From NCBI RefSeq assembly GCF_900544955.1, contig NZ_UQXD01000007.1, positions 7,412 to 71,411 on the forward strand: a stretch of DNA of 64,000 nucleotides. Reading direction: 5' to 3'. The notes under the pieces were generated by a model. The model searched no databases. It had not been told where the DNA came from and worked only from the letters and a program-made list of their open reading frames with translations. This stretch comes from an uncultured Oscillibacter sp. Lineage in GTDB: Bacteria; Bacillota; Clostridia; Oscillospirales; Oscillospiraceae. The position numbers and the translations under genes were made by a program. Every line of letters starts with the position of its first letter. Position 1 is the stretch's first letter. Shown in pieces: positions 1 to 7,790 of this stretch.

Positions 1-1
1 G

Positions 2-850
2 CGGCTGGACGTGGCGGATGAGCTGCCGGACTGGTTTATTGAGGAGGCCCGGACCGCCCTGGAGGAGACGGACCCCGACGCCCTGCTGATCGGCGAGGTG
101 TGGGAGGACGGCTCCAACAAAATCGCCTACTCCCAGCGCCGCCGGTACCTTCTGGGCAGAGAGTGCCACGGGCTGATGAACTACCCCTTCCGCAGCGCCC
201 TGCTGGACTATCTGAAGGGCGGCGGCGCGGAAAAATTTTGGGACCGGATGGAGACCATCCGGGAGAACTACCCCCCCGCCGCCTTCTACTCCGCCATGAA
301 TTTCCTGGGCACCCACGACACCCCCCGCATTTTGACGGTGCTGGGCACCGATTACACCCCGCCCACCAAGGACCAGCGGGCGGCCTACCGCCTCTCCCCC
401 GACGCACGGGCCAAGGGGCTGGCCCTGCTCCGGCTGGCGGCGCTGGTGCTCTTCACCTTCCCCGGCGCCCCCACCATCTACTACGGCGACGAGGCGGGCA
501 TGGAGGGCTTTGAGGACCCCTTCAACCGGGGGGGCTATCCCTGGGGCCGGGAGGACCGGGCCCTCTCCTCTCACTTCGCCCTGCTGGGGCTGCTGCGCCG
601 CCAGCGGCCCTCCCTCCAGCGGGGCGCCCTCCACTGGCTCCACGCGGAGGGTCCCCTGCTGGCCTTCGCCCGGGAGGTACCGGGGGAGCGGACGGTGGTG
701 GCGGTCAATGCCGACCGGGCGGAGCACGTCCTCCGCCTCCCCTGGACCGGCGGAACTGTCACGGACCGGCTCTCCGGCGACGCCCTCTCCCCGGAGGATG
801 GCTTCCTCTCCCTCCGGCTTCCCCCCCGGGGCGGTATGCTGCTGCTGTAA
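2..850 (+). CDS. GH13 alpha-amylase-family glycosidase, C-terminal part (5' end outside window)
   Basis: The reading frame is open from base 2, so only the C-terminal ~282 residues are present. The first residues (RLDVADELP) are the family motif carrying the catalytic Asp nucleophile. IGEVWED carries the general-acid Glu, and NFLGTHDTPR the third acidic residue (HD). A small C-terminal beta domain follows (AFAREVPGERTVVAVN). The motifs fit the neopullulanase/cyclomaltodextrinase type, which cleaves short alpha-glucans, maltodextrins or pullulan in the cytoplasm. No signal peptide can be judged because the N-terminus is missing. The gene ends just before a parS-containing hairpin that probably terminates its transcript. 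Family assignment is secure; exact substrate is not. Confidence 0.9.
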   Translation, partial: RLDVADELPDWFIEEARTALEETDPDALLIGEVWEDGSNKIAYSQRRRYLLGRECHGLMNYPFRSALLDYLKGGGAEKFWDRMETIRENYPPAAFYSAMNFLGTHDTPRILTVLGTDYTPPTKDQRAAYRLSPDARAKGLALLRLAALVLFTFPGAPTIYYGDEAGMEGFEDPFNRGGYPWGREDRALSSHFALLGLLRRQRPSLQRGALHWLHAEGPLLAFAREVPGERTVVAVNADRAEHVLRLPWTGGTVTDRLSGDALSPEDGFLSLRLPPRGGMLLL

Positions 851-854
851 TCGT

Positions 855-894
855 CAGGCGGCGATGTTTCACGTGAAACATCGCCGCCTGTTTT
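855..894 (+). terminator. Perfect 36-bp palindrome with T tract; terminator that contains parS
   Basis: Bases 855-890 form a perfect inverted repeat (arms CAGGCGGCGATGTTTCAC and its complement), followed by TTTTGTT. As RNA it is a strong 3' hairpin for the glycosidase gene; as DNA its centre is a perfect parS. Confidence 0.75.
865..880. other. parS centromere site 1
   Basis: The sequence is TGTTTCACGTGAAACA, a perfect 16-bp palindrome identical to the Bacillus-type parS consensus bound by ParB/Spo0J. It lies about 170 bp upstream of parA. A second perfect copy lies at 3234-3249, so the par genes are bracketed. Confidence 0.95.
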
Positions 895-951
895 GTTGGA
901 ATGGGGGTTCCCGTGAAACGCTCCTTTTTTTGCGTTTTTCTCCTTTTGACC

Positions 952-980
952 TTGCAAGCCTCTGTGACAGTTGATATAAT
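952..980 (+). promoter_or_regulatory. parA promoter (sigma-A type, extended -10)
   Basis: The -35 is TTGCAA (952-957) with a 17-bp spacer to TATAAT (975-980), preceded by TG at 972-973 (extended -10). The expected start near 987 lies downstream of the in-frame ATG at 901, which rules that ATG out and supports GTG 1036 as the parA start. Confidence 0.75.
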
Positions 981-1035
981 ATGTCCGTATGTGAAAAACC
1001 CGATGATCTGCGGATTTTGGAAAGTAGGTGCCTCT

Positions 1036-1794
1036 GTGGCAAAGACCATTGCAATTGTCAATCAAAAGGGCGGCGTTGGGAAGACTACCACCTGTGTGAA
1101 CCTGGCCGCCGCCCTGGCGGAGACGGGCCGGCGGGTGCTGCTGTGCGATTTTGACCCCCAGGCCAACTCCACCTCCGGCATGGGCGTGGACAAGAGCCTC
1201 TCCAAGGGGGTCTATCAGGTGCTGATCGGCGAATCCGCCACGGAGGACGCCCTGGTCCATACCCGCTTCGGGGACGTGCTGCCCTCCAACAAGGCCCTGG
1301 CCGGGGCGGGCATCGAGCTGATCGGCATGGAGCGGCGGGAGTTTCTCCTGCGGGACGCCCTTTCCTCCGTGCAGGACCGGTACGACTTTATCTTTATCGA
1401 CTGTCCCCCCTCCCTGGAACTGCTGACGCTGAACGCCCTCTGCGCCGCCGATGCGATTCTGGTGCCGGTGCAGGGGGAGTACTTCGCCCTGGAGGGGCTT
1501 TCCGACCTGATGAACACCGTCCGCATCGTCCGCCGCTCCCTGAATCCCCGGCTGGATTTGGAGGGCGTGCTCCTGACCATGTTCGACGGGCGGACGAATC
1601 TGGCGCTTCAGGTGGCGGAGGAAGTGAAGCACTACTTCCCCGGCAAGGTCTACGCCACCGTCATTCCCCGAAACGTGCGCCTGAGCGAGGCCCCCAGCCA
1701 CGGCAAGCCCATCACCGCCTATGACCGGGCCTCCCGGGGCGCGGAGGCCTACGCCGCCCTGGCGGCGGAATTCTTGAAGAAGCAGAGCGCCTGA
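1036..1794 (+). CDS. parA: Chromosome-partitioning ATPase ParA (Soj)
   Basis: This 252-residue P-loop ATPase binds DNA as an ATP dimer and acts with ParB-parS to segregate origins; in Bacillus, Soj also controls DnaA. It begins MAKTIAIVNQKGGVGKTT, a deviant Walker A (KGGVGKT) at the extreme N-terminus. It also has FDPQAN and the FIDCPPSL switch region, and it ends without a membrane-targeting helix, as expected for ParA rather than MinD. The GTG at 1036 is chosen because it follows the predicted transcription start, has GTAGGTG upstream, and gives the family's normal N-terminus. parB follows 24 bp downstream in the same operon. Confidence 0.95.
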   Translation: MAKTIAIVNQKGGVGKTTTCVNLAAALAETGRRVLLCDFDPQANSTSGMGVDKSLSKGVYQVLIGESATEDALVHTRFGDVLPSNKALAGAGIELIGMERREFLLRDALSSVQDRYDFIFIDCPPSLELLTLNALCAADAILVPVQGEYFALEGLSDLMNTVRIVRRSLNPRLDLEGVLLTMFDGRTNLALQVAEEVKHYFPGKVYATVIPRNVRLSEAPSHGKPITAYDRASRGAEAYAALAAEFLKKQSA

Positions 1795-1818
1795 GCCTTT
1801 TGAAAAAGGAGTGTTTCC

Positions 1819-2709
1819 ATGGCATCCAAAAAACCCTCCGGCCTCGGCCGGGGTCTCGGCGCCCTGCTGGGCGACGACGTATTGAAAAGCGAATCCAGCG
1901 GCAGTTTGTACCTGCCCATCTCCCAGGTGGAGAGCTGCTCCTCCCAGCCCCGGAAGGCCTTTGACGAGGCCGCCCTGGCGGAGCTGGCGGAGTCCATCCG
2001 GGAGCACGGCATCATCCAGCCCCTGACCGTGCGGAAGCTGGCCTCCGGCTACTACCAGATCATCGCCGGGGAGCGGCGCTGGCGGGCCGCCCGGCTGGCG
2101 GGCCTCTCGGAGGTCCCCGCCATTGTCATCGAGGCGGACGACCGGAAGGCTGCGGAGCTGGCGATGATCGAAAACCTCCAGCGGGAGGACCTGAACCCCA
2201 TGGAGGAGGCCGCCGGCTTTCAGGCCCTCATCGACAACTACCACATGACCCAGGAGGAGGCGGCCCAGCGGGTGGGCAAATCCCGTAGCACCGTCACCAA
2301 CGCCCTGCGGCTGCTGGGGCTGACTCCCTCCGTCCGCACGCTGGTGGAGAGCGGCAAGCTCTCCGCGGGACATGCCCGGGCCCTGCTGCCCCTCTCCCCC
2401 ACCCTCCAGGAAAACGCCGCCGGGGCCGTGGTGTCCGGCGGGCTGTCCGTCCGGCAGACCGAGGCCCTGGCCAAACGCCTGGCGGCGGAGAAAAAGCCGG
2501 TCCCGCCCCCCATCACCGCCGGCGTGGACTACGCCGCCGAGGCCCAGAAGGACCTGTCCTCCCGGCTGGGCCGGGGCGTCCGCATCGTCACCGGCCGGAA
2601 AAAGGGCCGCATTGAGCTGGAGTACTACGGCGTGGACGATTTGAACGATCTTCTGGAGGCTCTGGCCCTGATCCGGCTGCAAAAGGGCGGAAAGGGAGCC
2701 GACGTATGA
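1819..2709 (+). CDS. parB: Chromosome-partitioning CTPase/DNA-binding protein ParB (Spo0J)
   Basis: This 296-residue ParB binds parS and spreads as a CTP-dependent sliding clamp. The N-terminal GLGRGLGALLG is the ParA-stimulating peptide. The CTP-binding ParB/Srx fold follows, with the arginine-rich box GERRWRAA and then ENLQREDLNP. A helix-turn-helix region (TQEEAAQRVGKSRSTVTNALRLL) reads parS, and a C-terminal dimerisation segment ends the protein. AAGGAG at 1806-1811 precedes the ATG. Its stop overlaps the next gene's ATG (ATGA), indicating translational coupling with the membrane coiled-coil protein. Confidence 0.97.
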   Translation: MASKKPSGLGRGLGALLGDDVLKSESSGSLYLPISQVESCSSQPRKAFDEAALAELAESIREHGIIQPLTVRKLASGYYQIIAGERRWRAARLAGLSEVPAIVIEADDRKAAELAMIENLQREDLNPMEEAAGFQALIDNYHMTQEEAAQRVGKSRSTVTNALRLLGLTPSVRTLVESGKLSAGHARALLPLSPTLQENAAGAVVSGGLSVRQTEALAKRLAAEKKPVPPPITAGVDYAAEAQKDLSSRLGRGVRIVTGRKKGRIELEYYGVDDLNDLLEALALIRLQKGGKGADV

Positions 2710-3230
2710 ACTTGGAAAAGCGCAGCACCGGCGGGGAGGACCTGCCCGAGCAGGCGGAAAAGCCCGCCAAGGACAAAAAGCCCGTCATCATTTATATTAT
2801 GGTCCTCTTCATCGCCGCGTTTTTGCTGATGGCCCTGTCCTTTTTGATGCACCAGCGCAGCAACACGGAGGTCATGGGCGAGCTGCAAAACTCCGTCAGC
2901 ACCATGCAGGCGGTGCAGCAGACCCAGGAGAAGATCATCGCTTTGCAAGAGGAGCTGGCCGCCGCCGAGGAGCAGATGGACCGGCTCCGCCAGGAGAAGG
3001 CGGACAGCGACCAGGCCCTGCTGGAAGTCCAGCAGGAGGCCGACGCCCTGCTGGCCCTCTACACCTTGCAGCAGGCCTACCTGGGCGAGGACTACGAGAC
3101 CTGCCGCGGCATCCTTCAGACCATGGAGGACGGCGGCCTGGTGGAGCGGCTGCCCCAGGAGGCCATGGGCGACGTCACGGCGCCGTCCCAGCGCTATCAG
3201 CAGCTGAAAGAGGCGGTTTTGAACAAATAG
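2706..3230 (+). CDS. Membrane-anchored coiled-coil protein of the par operon, unknown function
   Basis: I do not recognise this 174-residue protein. It has a charged cytoplasmic N-terminus (~1-25), one transmembrane helix (~27-48, IIYIMVLFIAAFLLMALSFL), then a long heptad-rich coiled coil (~55-115) and a short helical tail that may be TPR-like (LYTLQQAYLGEDYETCRGIL). By the positive-inside rule the coiled coil is probably extracytoplasmic. It overlaps parB by 4 bp and its stop is 3 bp from the second parS. Co-translation with ParB suggests, but does not prove, a link to segregation, division or the envelope. An alternative is an unrelated envelope protein that happens to sit here. Confidence 0.85.
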   Translation: MNLEKRSTGGEDLPEQAEKPAKDKKPVIIYIMVLFIAAFLLMALSFLMHQRSNTEVMGELQNSVSTMQAVQQTQEKIIALQEELAAAEEQMDRLRQEKADSDQALLEVQQEADALLALYTLQQAYLGEDYETCRGILQTMEDGGLVERLPQEAMGDVTAPSQRYQQLKEAVLNK

Positions 3231-3233
3231 GCA

Positions 3234-3249
3234 TGTTTCACGTGAAACA
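3234..3249. other. parS centromere site 2
   Basis: A second perfect TGTTTCACGTGAAACA, between the membrane coiled-coil gene and serS. Flanking A/T bases extend the palindrome to 18 bp. Unlike site 1 it is not inside a long hairpin with a T tract. Confidence 0.95.
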
Positions 3250-3282
3250 TCCCCCATTCAATACTTTTATGAGGTGACAACC

Positions 3283-4587
3283 ATGCTGGATATCAAATTC
3301 ATTCGGGAGAACCCCGAGGCGGTGCGGGAGAACATCCGCAAAAAATTTCAGGAGGCCAAGCTGCCCCTGGTAGACGAGGTCATCGAGCTGGACGGCAAGC
3401 GCCGGGCGGCCATTGCCGAGGCGGACCAGCTGCGCTCCAACCGCAACGCGCTGTCCAAGCAGATCGGCATGCTGATGGGCCAGGCCAAAAGGGACCCCGC
3501 CAAGCTGGCGGAGGCCGAGGCGGTGAAGGCCCAGGTGAAGGAGCAGGCGGACCGCCTGGCGGAGCTGGAGGCACAGGAGACCGTCCTGGAGGCAGACCTG
3601 CACAAGCGGATGCTGCAAATCCCCCAGATGATCGACGGCAGCGTGCCCCTGGGCCCCGACGACTCCTGCAACGTGGAAGTGGAGCGCTTCGGCGAGGCCG
3701 CGGTGCCCGTCTTCCCCATCCCCTATCACACGGAGATTATGGAGTCCTTCGGCGGCATCGACCTGGACGCCGCGGGCCGGGTCTCCGGCAACGGGTTCTA
3801 CTACCTGCTGGGGGACATCGCCCGGCTTCACGAGGCGGTGCTGGCCTACGGCCGGGATTTCATGATCGACAAGGGCTTCACCTACTGCATCCCCCCTTTC
3901 ATGATCCACAGCAACGTGGTGGAGGGCGTCATGAGCCAGACGGAGATGGACGCCATGATGTACAAGATTGAGGGCGAGGACCTGTACCTCATCGGCACCA
4001 GCGAGCACTCCATGATCGGCCGCTTCATCGACCAGGTGCTCCCCGCCGACCAGCTGCCCCAGACCCTCACCTCCTACTCCCCCTGCTTCCGCAAGGAGAA
4101 GGGCGCCCACGGCATCGAGGAGCGGGGCGTATACCGCATCCACCAGTTTGAAAAGCAGGAGATGATCGTGGTCTGCCGGCCGGAGGAGTCCATGGACTGG
4201 TACGAGAAGCTTTGGCGATACTCCGTGGAGCTGTTCCGCTCCCTGGACATCCCCGTGCGGCAGCTGGAGTGCTGCTCCGGCGACCTGGCGGACCTGAAAT
4301 GCAAATCCTGCGACATCGAGGCCTGGTCTCCCCGCCAGCAGAAGTTCTTTGAGGTCTGCTCCTGCTCCAACTTGGGCGACGCCCAGGCCCGCCGCCTCCA
4401 CATCCGCTACAAGGACGACGCCGGAAAAATGCAGCTGTGCCACACCCTGAACAACACCTGCGTGGCGCCCCCTCGGATGCTGATCGCCTTCCTGGAGAAC
4501 AACCTTCAGGCCGACGGCACCGTGCGGATTCCCGAGGTGCTGCGGCCCTACATGGGCGGCACCGCCCTGCTGGTCCCCAAAAAGTAA
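3283..4587 (+). CDS. serS: Seryl-tRNA synthetase, divergent class
   Basis: This 434-residue class II synthetase charges tRNA-Ser (and tRNA-Sec precursors) with serine. The N-terminal MLDIKFIRENPEAVREN and the following coiled-coil arm (~30-110) are typical of SerRS. The catalytic core is unusual: the serine-binding TxE motif reads GTSEHS rather than the common TAEVP, motif 2 is CFRKEKGAHG with HQFEKQEM, and motif 3 is NNTCVAPPRMLIAFLEN rather than the usual NGSGLAVGR form. I chose ATG 3283 over GTG 3274 because GAGGTG (3271-3276) is its ribosome binding site. No T-box leader is visible in the 50-bp gap upstream. Confidence 0.9.
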   Translation: MLDIKFIRENPEAVRENIRKKFQEAKLPLVDEVIELDGKRRAAIAEADQLRSNRNALSKQIGMLMGQAKRDPAKLAEAEAVKAQVKEQADRLAELEAQETVLEADLHKRMLQIPQMIDGSVPLGPDDSCNVEVERFGEAAVPVFPIPYHTEIMESFGGIDLDAAGRVSGNGFYYLLGDIARLHEAVLAYGRDFMIDKGFTYCIPPFMIHSNVVEGVMSQTEMDAMMYKIEGEDLYLIGTSEHSMIGRFIDQVLPADQLPQTLTSYSPCFRKEKGAHGIEERGVYRIHQFEKQEMIVVCRPEESMDWYEKLWRYSVELFRSLDIPVRQLECCSGDLADLKCKSCDIEAWSPRQQKFFEVCSCSNLGDAQARRLHIRYKDDAGKMQLCHTLNNTCVAPPRMLIAFLENNLQADGTVRIPEVLRPYMGGTALLVPKK

Positions 4588-4661
4588 TACAAATTGTAAT
4601 AAACCCCGTCATTCCTACTATTTGTTAAACCCGTTTCCAGCGAATAGAACGGATTGCCTTG

Positions 4662-5739
4662 ATGAAAGCTTCCCTTTGCGGCCTTCTATCGGCTCTATTG
4701 CTGTCACCAGCCTGTATCCCTTGCGCCGCAGCGGATACAGCCGCGCCTTTGCTCCACCCTCCCCCGCTTTTCAAGATGTGGCGCCCGGAGGCTGGTGCTG
4801 CCAGGCCGTGGCGCTCTGCTGCGGGGCGGGACTGCTGAACGGGAAATCAGCGGAGGCCTTCGATCCCCAGGGCCTGCTGAACGGGGCGGAGCTGATGGTG
4901 CTGACCGACCGGCTGTACCAGTGGCGGACCCGGGGCACCGCCCAGACGCCGCCCCTGCCGGAGGATCCCAACGACGCCGTCCGCTTTTACGACGGGGACC
5001 GGCAGGTTGCCCACCCGGGGGACGTCCGGCCCATCGGCTACGGCCCCCACCAGCTGACCCTCCGCTTTGTCCGGGAGACGTATTCGCCGGGGCAGCCCTC
5101 GCTGCGGCTGGAGCTGGGGGAGCCGGGCCGGCCGGCGGCCCTGTCCGCCACCGGCGTCCTGATTCCTGAGGAGAGCATCTACGAATACATGGACGAGGCC
5201 CCGGAGACCGGCGCGCTCACCACCCAAACCCTCCTCACCGACTTCTACCGCTTTGACCTGGGAGAGGCGGTGTCCGGCGGCGAGGTGGCCGAGCGCCTGG
5301 CGTGGTACGACGGGAGGGTGGCCTCCCGGTGGCGGGATTGGCAGGCGGACGGCACCCTGGACCAGTGGTGGTTTCCGGCGGTGTACGGCCTGGTCTACCG
5401 CAGCGGCCTGGAGCCCCTCTCCACCGCCCACATGGACGACGCCGAAACCAGCACGGACACCCCCGCCGCCCGGGAGGACTTCGCCGCGGCCCTCTGGTCC
5501 GTCTGCCCGGATCTGGAGGCCGTCAACTGCCTCGACGCCGTGCCGGACATGGCGCCCGCGGAGGATCCCCCCGCCCTACAAGCGCAATCCGGAGGCCGTG
5601 CTGGCCCTGTACAACGCCGAGATTCTCACCGGCGTGGACCAGGCGGGCCGCTTCGCCCCCAACGCCCCCCCTCACCAGGGGACAGGCCGCCGTGATACTC
5701 TCCCGGGTCCTGGTCCCCGCCCTGCGGGTCCAGCTGTAA
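4662..5739 (+). pseudogene. SLH-type exported protein, reading frame broken at three C tracts
   Basis: The ATG at 4662 starts a clear signal peptide (MKASLCGLLSALLLS), but the SLH-like sequence FQDVAPGGWCCQAVALCC continues in a different frame. Restoring one C at the C5 tract 4761-4765 joins them. The main frame then runs to the C6 tract 5567-5572, where removing one base continues into YKRNPEAVLALYNAEILTG. Removing one base at the C7 tract 5665-5671 continues into LTRGQAAVILSRVL and stops at 5739. The repaired product resembles the SLH part of the protein encoded at 10988-12712 (VLRFYNAGILTG...NRGQAAAMLARI). Whether this is true decay, phase variation or homopolymer sequencing error cannot be told here. 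Confidence 0.75.
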
Positions 5740-5779
5740 GATTGTTTCAAAAAAATCACAAAAAATTGAACGCAACCGA

Positions 5780-5808
5780 TTGACTCCCCCCTTCATACGG
5801 GATAAAAT
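5780..5808 (+). promoter_or_regulatory. mscL-rsmG promoter
   Basis: TTGACT (5780-5785), 17-bp spacer, TAAAAT (5803-5808). The expected start is near 5815, about 39 bp before the mscL start codon. Confidence 0.75.
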
Positions 5809-5853
5809 GTCAACACACCGCGTTTCATGCCATCCAACAGGAGGTGCTCAACC

Positions 5854-6291
5854 TTGGCAAAACCCAACGGTTTTCTCGCAGAATTCAAACAGTTCATCGC
5901 CCGGGGCAACGTGCTGGACATGGCTGTGGGCGTCATCATCGGCGGCGCCTTCGGCAAAATCTCCACCTCCCTGGTCAACGACGTCATCATGCCCGCCGTC
6001 TCCATGCTCACCGGCGGGGTGGATTTCTCCGCCTGGAAGGTGGTGCTGAAGGAGGCGGTGCTGGACGCCGCCGGCGAGGTGGCCGCCCCCGCCGTCTCCA
6101 TCAACTACGGCGCCTTCCTGGCCGCCATTCTGGACTTTCTCATCATCGCCTTTGCGGTGTTCTGTCTCATCAAGGCCGTGAACGCCCTCCACCGCAAAAA
6201 AGAGGCGGCCCCGCCCCCCGCCCCGCCGGCGCCCTCCCGGGAAGAGGTGCTGCTGACGGAGATCCGGGACCTGTTGAAAGAGCGGGCGTAA
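5854..6291 (+). CDS. mscL: Large-conductance mechanosensitive channel MscL
   Basis: A 145-residue homopentameric stretch-activated channel that vents solutes during osmotic downshock. After a short N-terminal amphipathic helix (GFLAEFKQFIARGNVLDMAVG) comes the glycine-rich pore helix TM1 (VGVIIGGAFGKIS), a periplasmic loop (~45-80), TM2 (FLAAILDFLIIAFAVFCLI) and a C-terminal helical bundle. I chose TTG 5854 because AGGAGG (5839-5844) lies 9 bp upstream and this gives the family N-terminus; the in-frame ATG at 5827 would add nine atypical residues. Its stop overlaps the rsmG start by one base (TAATG). Confidence 0.95.
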   Translation: MAKPNGFLAEFKQFIARGNVLDMAVGVIIGGAFGKISTSLVNDVIMPAVSMLTGGVDFSAWKVVLKEAVLDAAGEVAAPAVSINYGAFLAAILDFLIIAFAVFCLIKAVNALHRKKEAAPPPAPPAPSREEVLLTEIRDLLKERA

Positions 6292-6986
6292 TGGAACAGC
6301 TCTTGCGAGAGGGCCTGGCAGCCCTGGGGCTGCCGGAGGACGGCGTCCCCGCCCTGCTGCGCTACGGGGAGCTGCTGGCGGAGCGGAACAAGGTGATGAA
6401 CCTCACCGCCATCACGGACCCGGCGGACATCGCCTCCCTTCACTTTCTGGACAGCGCCGCCCTGCTGACCCTGGCGGAGTTCCGGGGCAAGACCGTGGCG
6501 GACGTGGGCACCGGCGCCGGATTTCCCGGCCTCCCCCTGCGGATTCTGGAGCCCACCATCCGCCTGACGCTGCTGGACTCCCTGAACAAGCGCATCGACT
6601 TTTTGAAAGAGGTCTGTGAGGCCCTGGACCTGGGGGACGTGGCCTGCGTCCACGGCCGGGCGGAGGAGTTCGCCGCCGGGCAGCGGGGCGCCTTCGACAT
6701 CGTGACCTCCCGGGCGGTGGCCAATCTGCGGCTGCTGGCGGAGCTGTGCCTCCCCCTGGTGAAGGTGGGGGGAACCTTCCTGGCCATGAAGTCCCTGGAC
6801 GCGGACCGGGAGCTGGAGGAGGCCGGACGGGCCATCTCCCTGCTGGGCGGACGGGTGGAGCGCTGCGCCGACTATGCCATTCCGGGCACGGAGGTTCGCC
6901 ACCGGCTGATTCTCATTCAAAAAATTGGGGAGACGCCCCAAAAATATCCCCGGGCATTTGCAAAAATCAAGAAGAATCCGTTATAA
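6291..6986 (+). CDS. rsmG: 16S rRNA (guanine-527-N7) methyltransferase RsmG (GidB)
   Basis: This 231-residue Rossmann-fold methyltransferase methylates G527 of 16S rRNA using S-adenosylmethionine. The SAM-binding motif is VADVGTGAGFPGLPLRI, preceded by HFLDSAAL and followed by LLDSLNKRIDFL; VTSRAVANLRLL is also characteristic. It is translationally coupled to mscL. In Bacillus rsmG sits near parAB on the left arm of the origin; here it is still near parAB, but mnmE and mnmG are absent and the block is on the opposite strand relative to the origin. Confidence 0.95.
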   Translation: MEQLLREGLAALGLPEDGVPALLRYGELLAERNKVMNLTAITDPADIASLHFLDSAALLTLAEFRGKTVADVGTGAGFPGLPLRILEPTIRLTLLDSLNKRIDFLKEVCEALDLGDVACVHGRAEEFAAGQRGAFDIVTSRAVANLRLLAELCLPLVKVGGTFLAMKSLDADRELEEAGRAISLLGGRVERCADYAIPGTEVRHRLILIQKIGETPQKYPRAFAKIKKNPL

Positions 6987-6987
6987 T
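6958..6987 (+). promoter_or_regulatory. Promoter of the MinD-like/mgsA pair
   Basis: TTGCAA (6958-6963), 18-bp spacer, TATAAT (6982-6987), overlapping the end of rsmG. The start would be near 6994, about 28 bp before the ATG at 7022. Confidence 0.7.
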
Positions 6988-7021
6988 AGATCGTATGGGA
7001 CGTTTGGAAGGGAGTCCGGGC

Positions 7022-7771
7022 ATGAAGCCACTTGGACAATGCATCGCCGTGGTCTCCGGAAAGGGAGGCACCGGCAAAACCTCCTTCGCAGCGGGGGTGG
7101 GCGCCGCCCTGGCCCTCAGCGGCCGGCGGGTGCTGTGCCTGGACTGCGACGTGGGGCTACGGAACCTGGATCTGGCCCTGGGGCTCACCGACCGGGCCAT
7201 GATGGATTTCTCCGACGTGGCCCAGGGCCGCTGCGCCCTGGACGCCGCCGTGGTGGAGCACCCCCAACTGCCGGGGCTGTACCTGCTGACCGCCCCCATC
7301 CGCAGCCGGGGCCGCCCTGTGACGGAGACCCAGATGGCCGACCTCCTCAAAGAGGTCCGAAAACGATACGACTACTGTCTGCTGGACGCGCCGGCGGGCC
7401 TGGGCGGCGGCTTTCTGCTGGCCACCTGCGCCGCCGACCGGGTGGTGGTGGTCACCACCACCGACGCCTCCTCCCTGCGGGACGCCCAGCACACCGTCAT
7501 GGAGCTGAGCCGCTTCCCCGGCGGGACGCTGCACCTGGTGGTGAACCGGGTGCGGAAGAAACTGCTGCGCAGCATGCACGCCACCATTGACGACGCCATT
7601 GACCAGGCGGGCCTGCCCCTTCTCGGGGTGGTGCCGGAGGACGACGCCCTGCCCCTGTGCCTGAACCGGGGGGTTCCCCTCCTGCTGGCGGATTCCCAGG
7701 CCGCCTCCGCTTACCGGAATATCGCCAAGCGCCTGCAGGGCGGAAGAGTCCCCCTGCTGCGCATCAAATAA
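7022..7771 (+). CDS. MinD-like P-loop ATPase without an obvious membrane-targeting tail
   Basis: This 249-residue MinD/ParA-family ATPase has a deviant Walker A (SGKGGTGKTS), the MinD-like stretch DCDVGLRNLDLALGL, a switch (LLDAPAGLGGG) and the late motif NIAKRLQGGRVPLLRIK. True MinD proteins place division by membrane cycling with MinC/MinE. Here the protein ends right after RVPLLRIK, so the usual C-terminal amphipathic membrane helix is missing. No minC or minE is nearby. AAGGGAG (7008-7014) supports ATG 7022. It probably forms a transcript with the mgsA homologue 19 bp downstream. A MinD paralogue or FlhG-like regulator are alternatives. Confidence 0.85.
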   Translation: MKPLGQCIAVVSGKGGTGKTSFAAGVGAALALSGRRVLCLDCDVGLRNLDLALGLTDRAMMDFSDVAQGRCALDAAVVEHPQLPGLYLLTAPIRSRGRPVTETQMADLLKEVRKRYDYCLLDAPAGLGGGFLLATCAADRVVVVTTTDASSLRDAQHTVMELSRFPGGTLHLVVNRVRKKLLRSMHATIDDAIDQAGLPLLGVVPEDDALPLCLNRGVPLLLADSQAASAYRNIAKRLQGGRVPLLRIK

Positions 7772-7790
7772 AGAGAAAGGAGCTCCTCCC

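Noticed and set aside
901..1035. Longer ParA start at ATG 901
   Set aside because: The promoter (952-980) and predicted start lie downstream, and GTG 1036 gives the normal ParA N-terminus.
571..2682. A 703-codon open frame on the minus strand opposite parAB
   Set aside because: Shadow of the glycosidase and parA-parB codons; low complexity and crosses two real genes and a parS.
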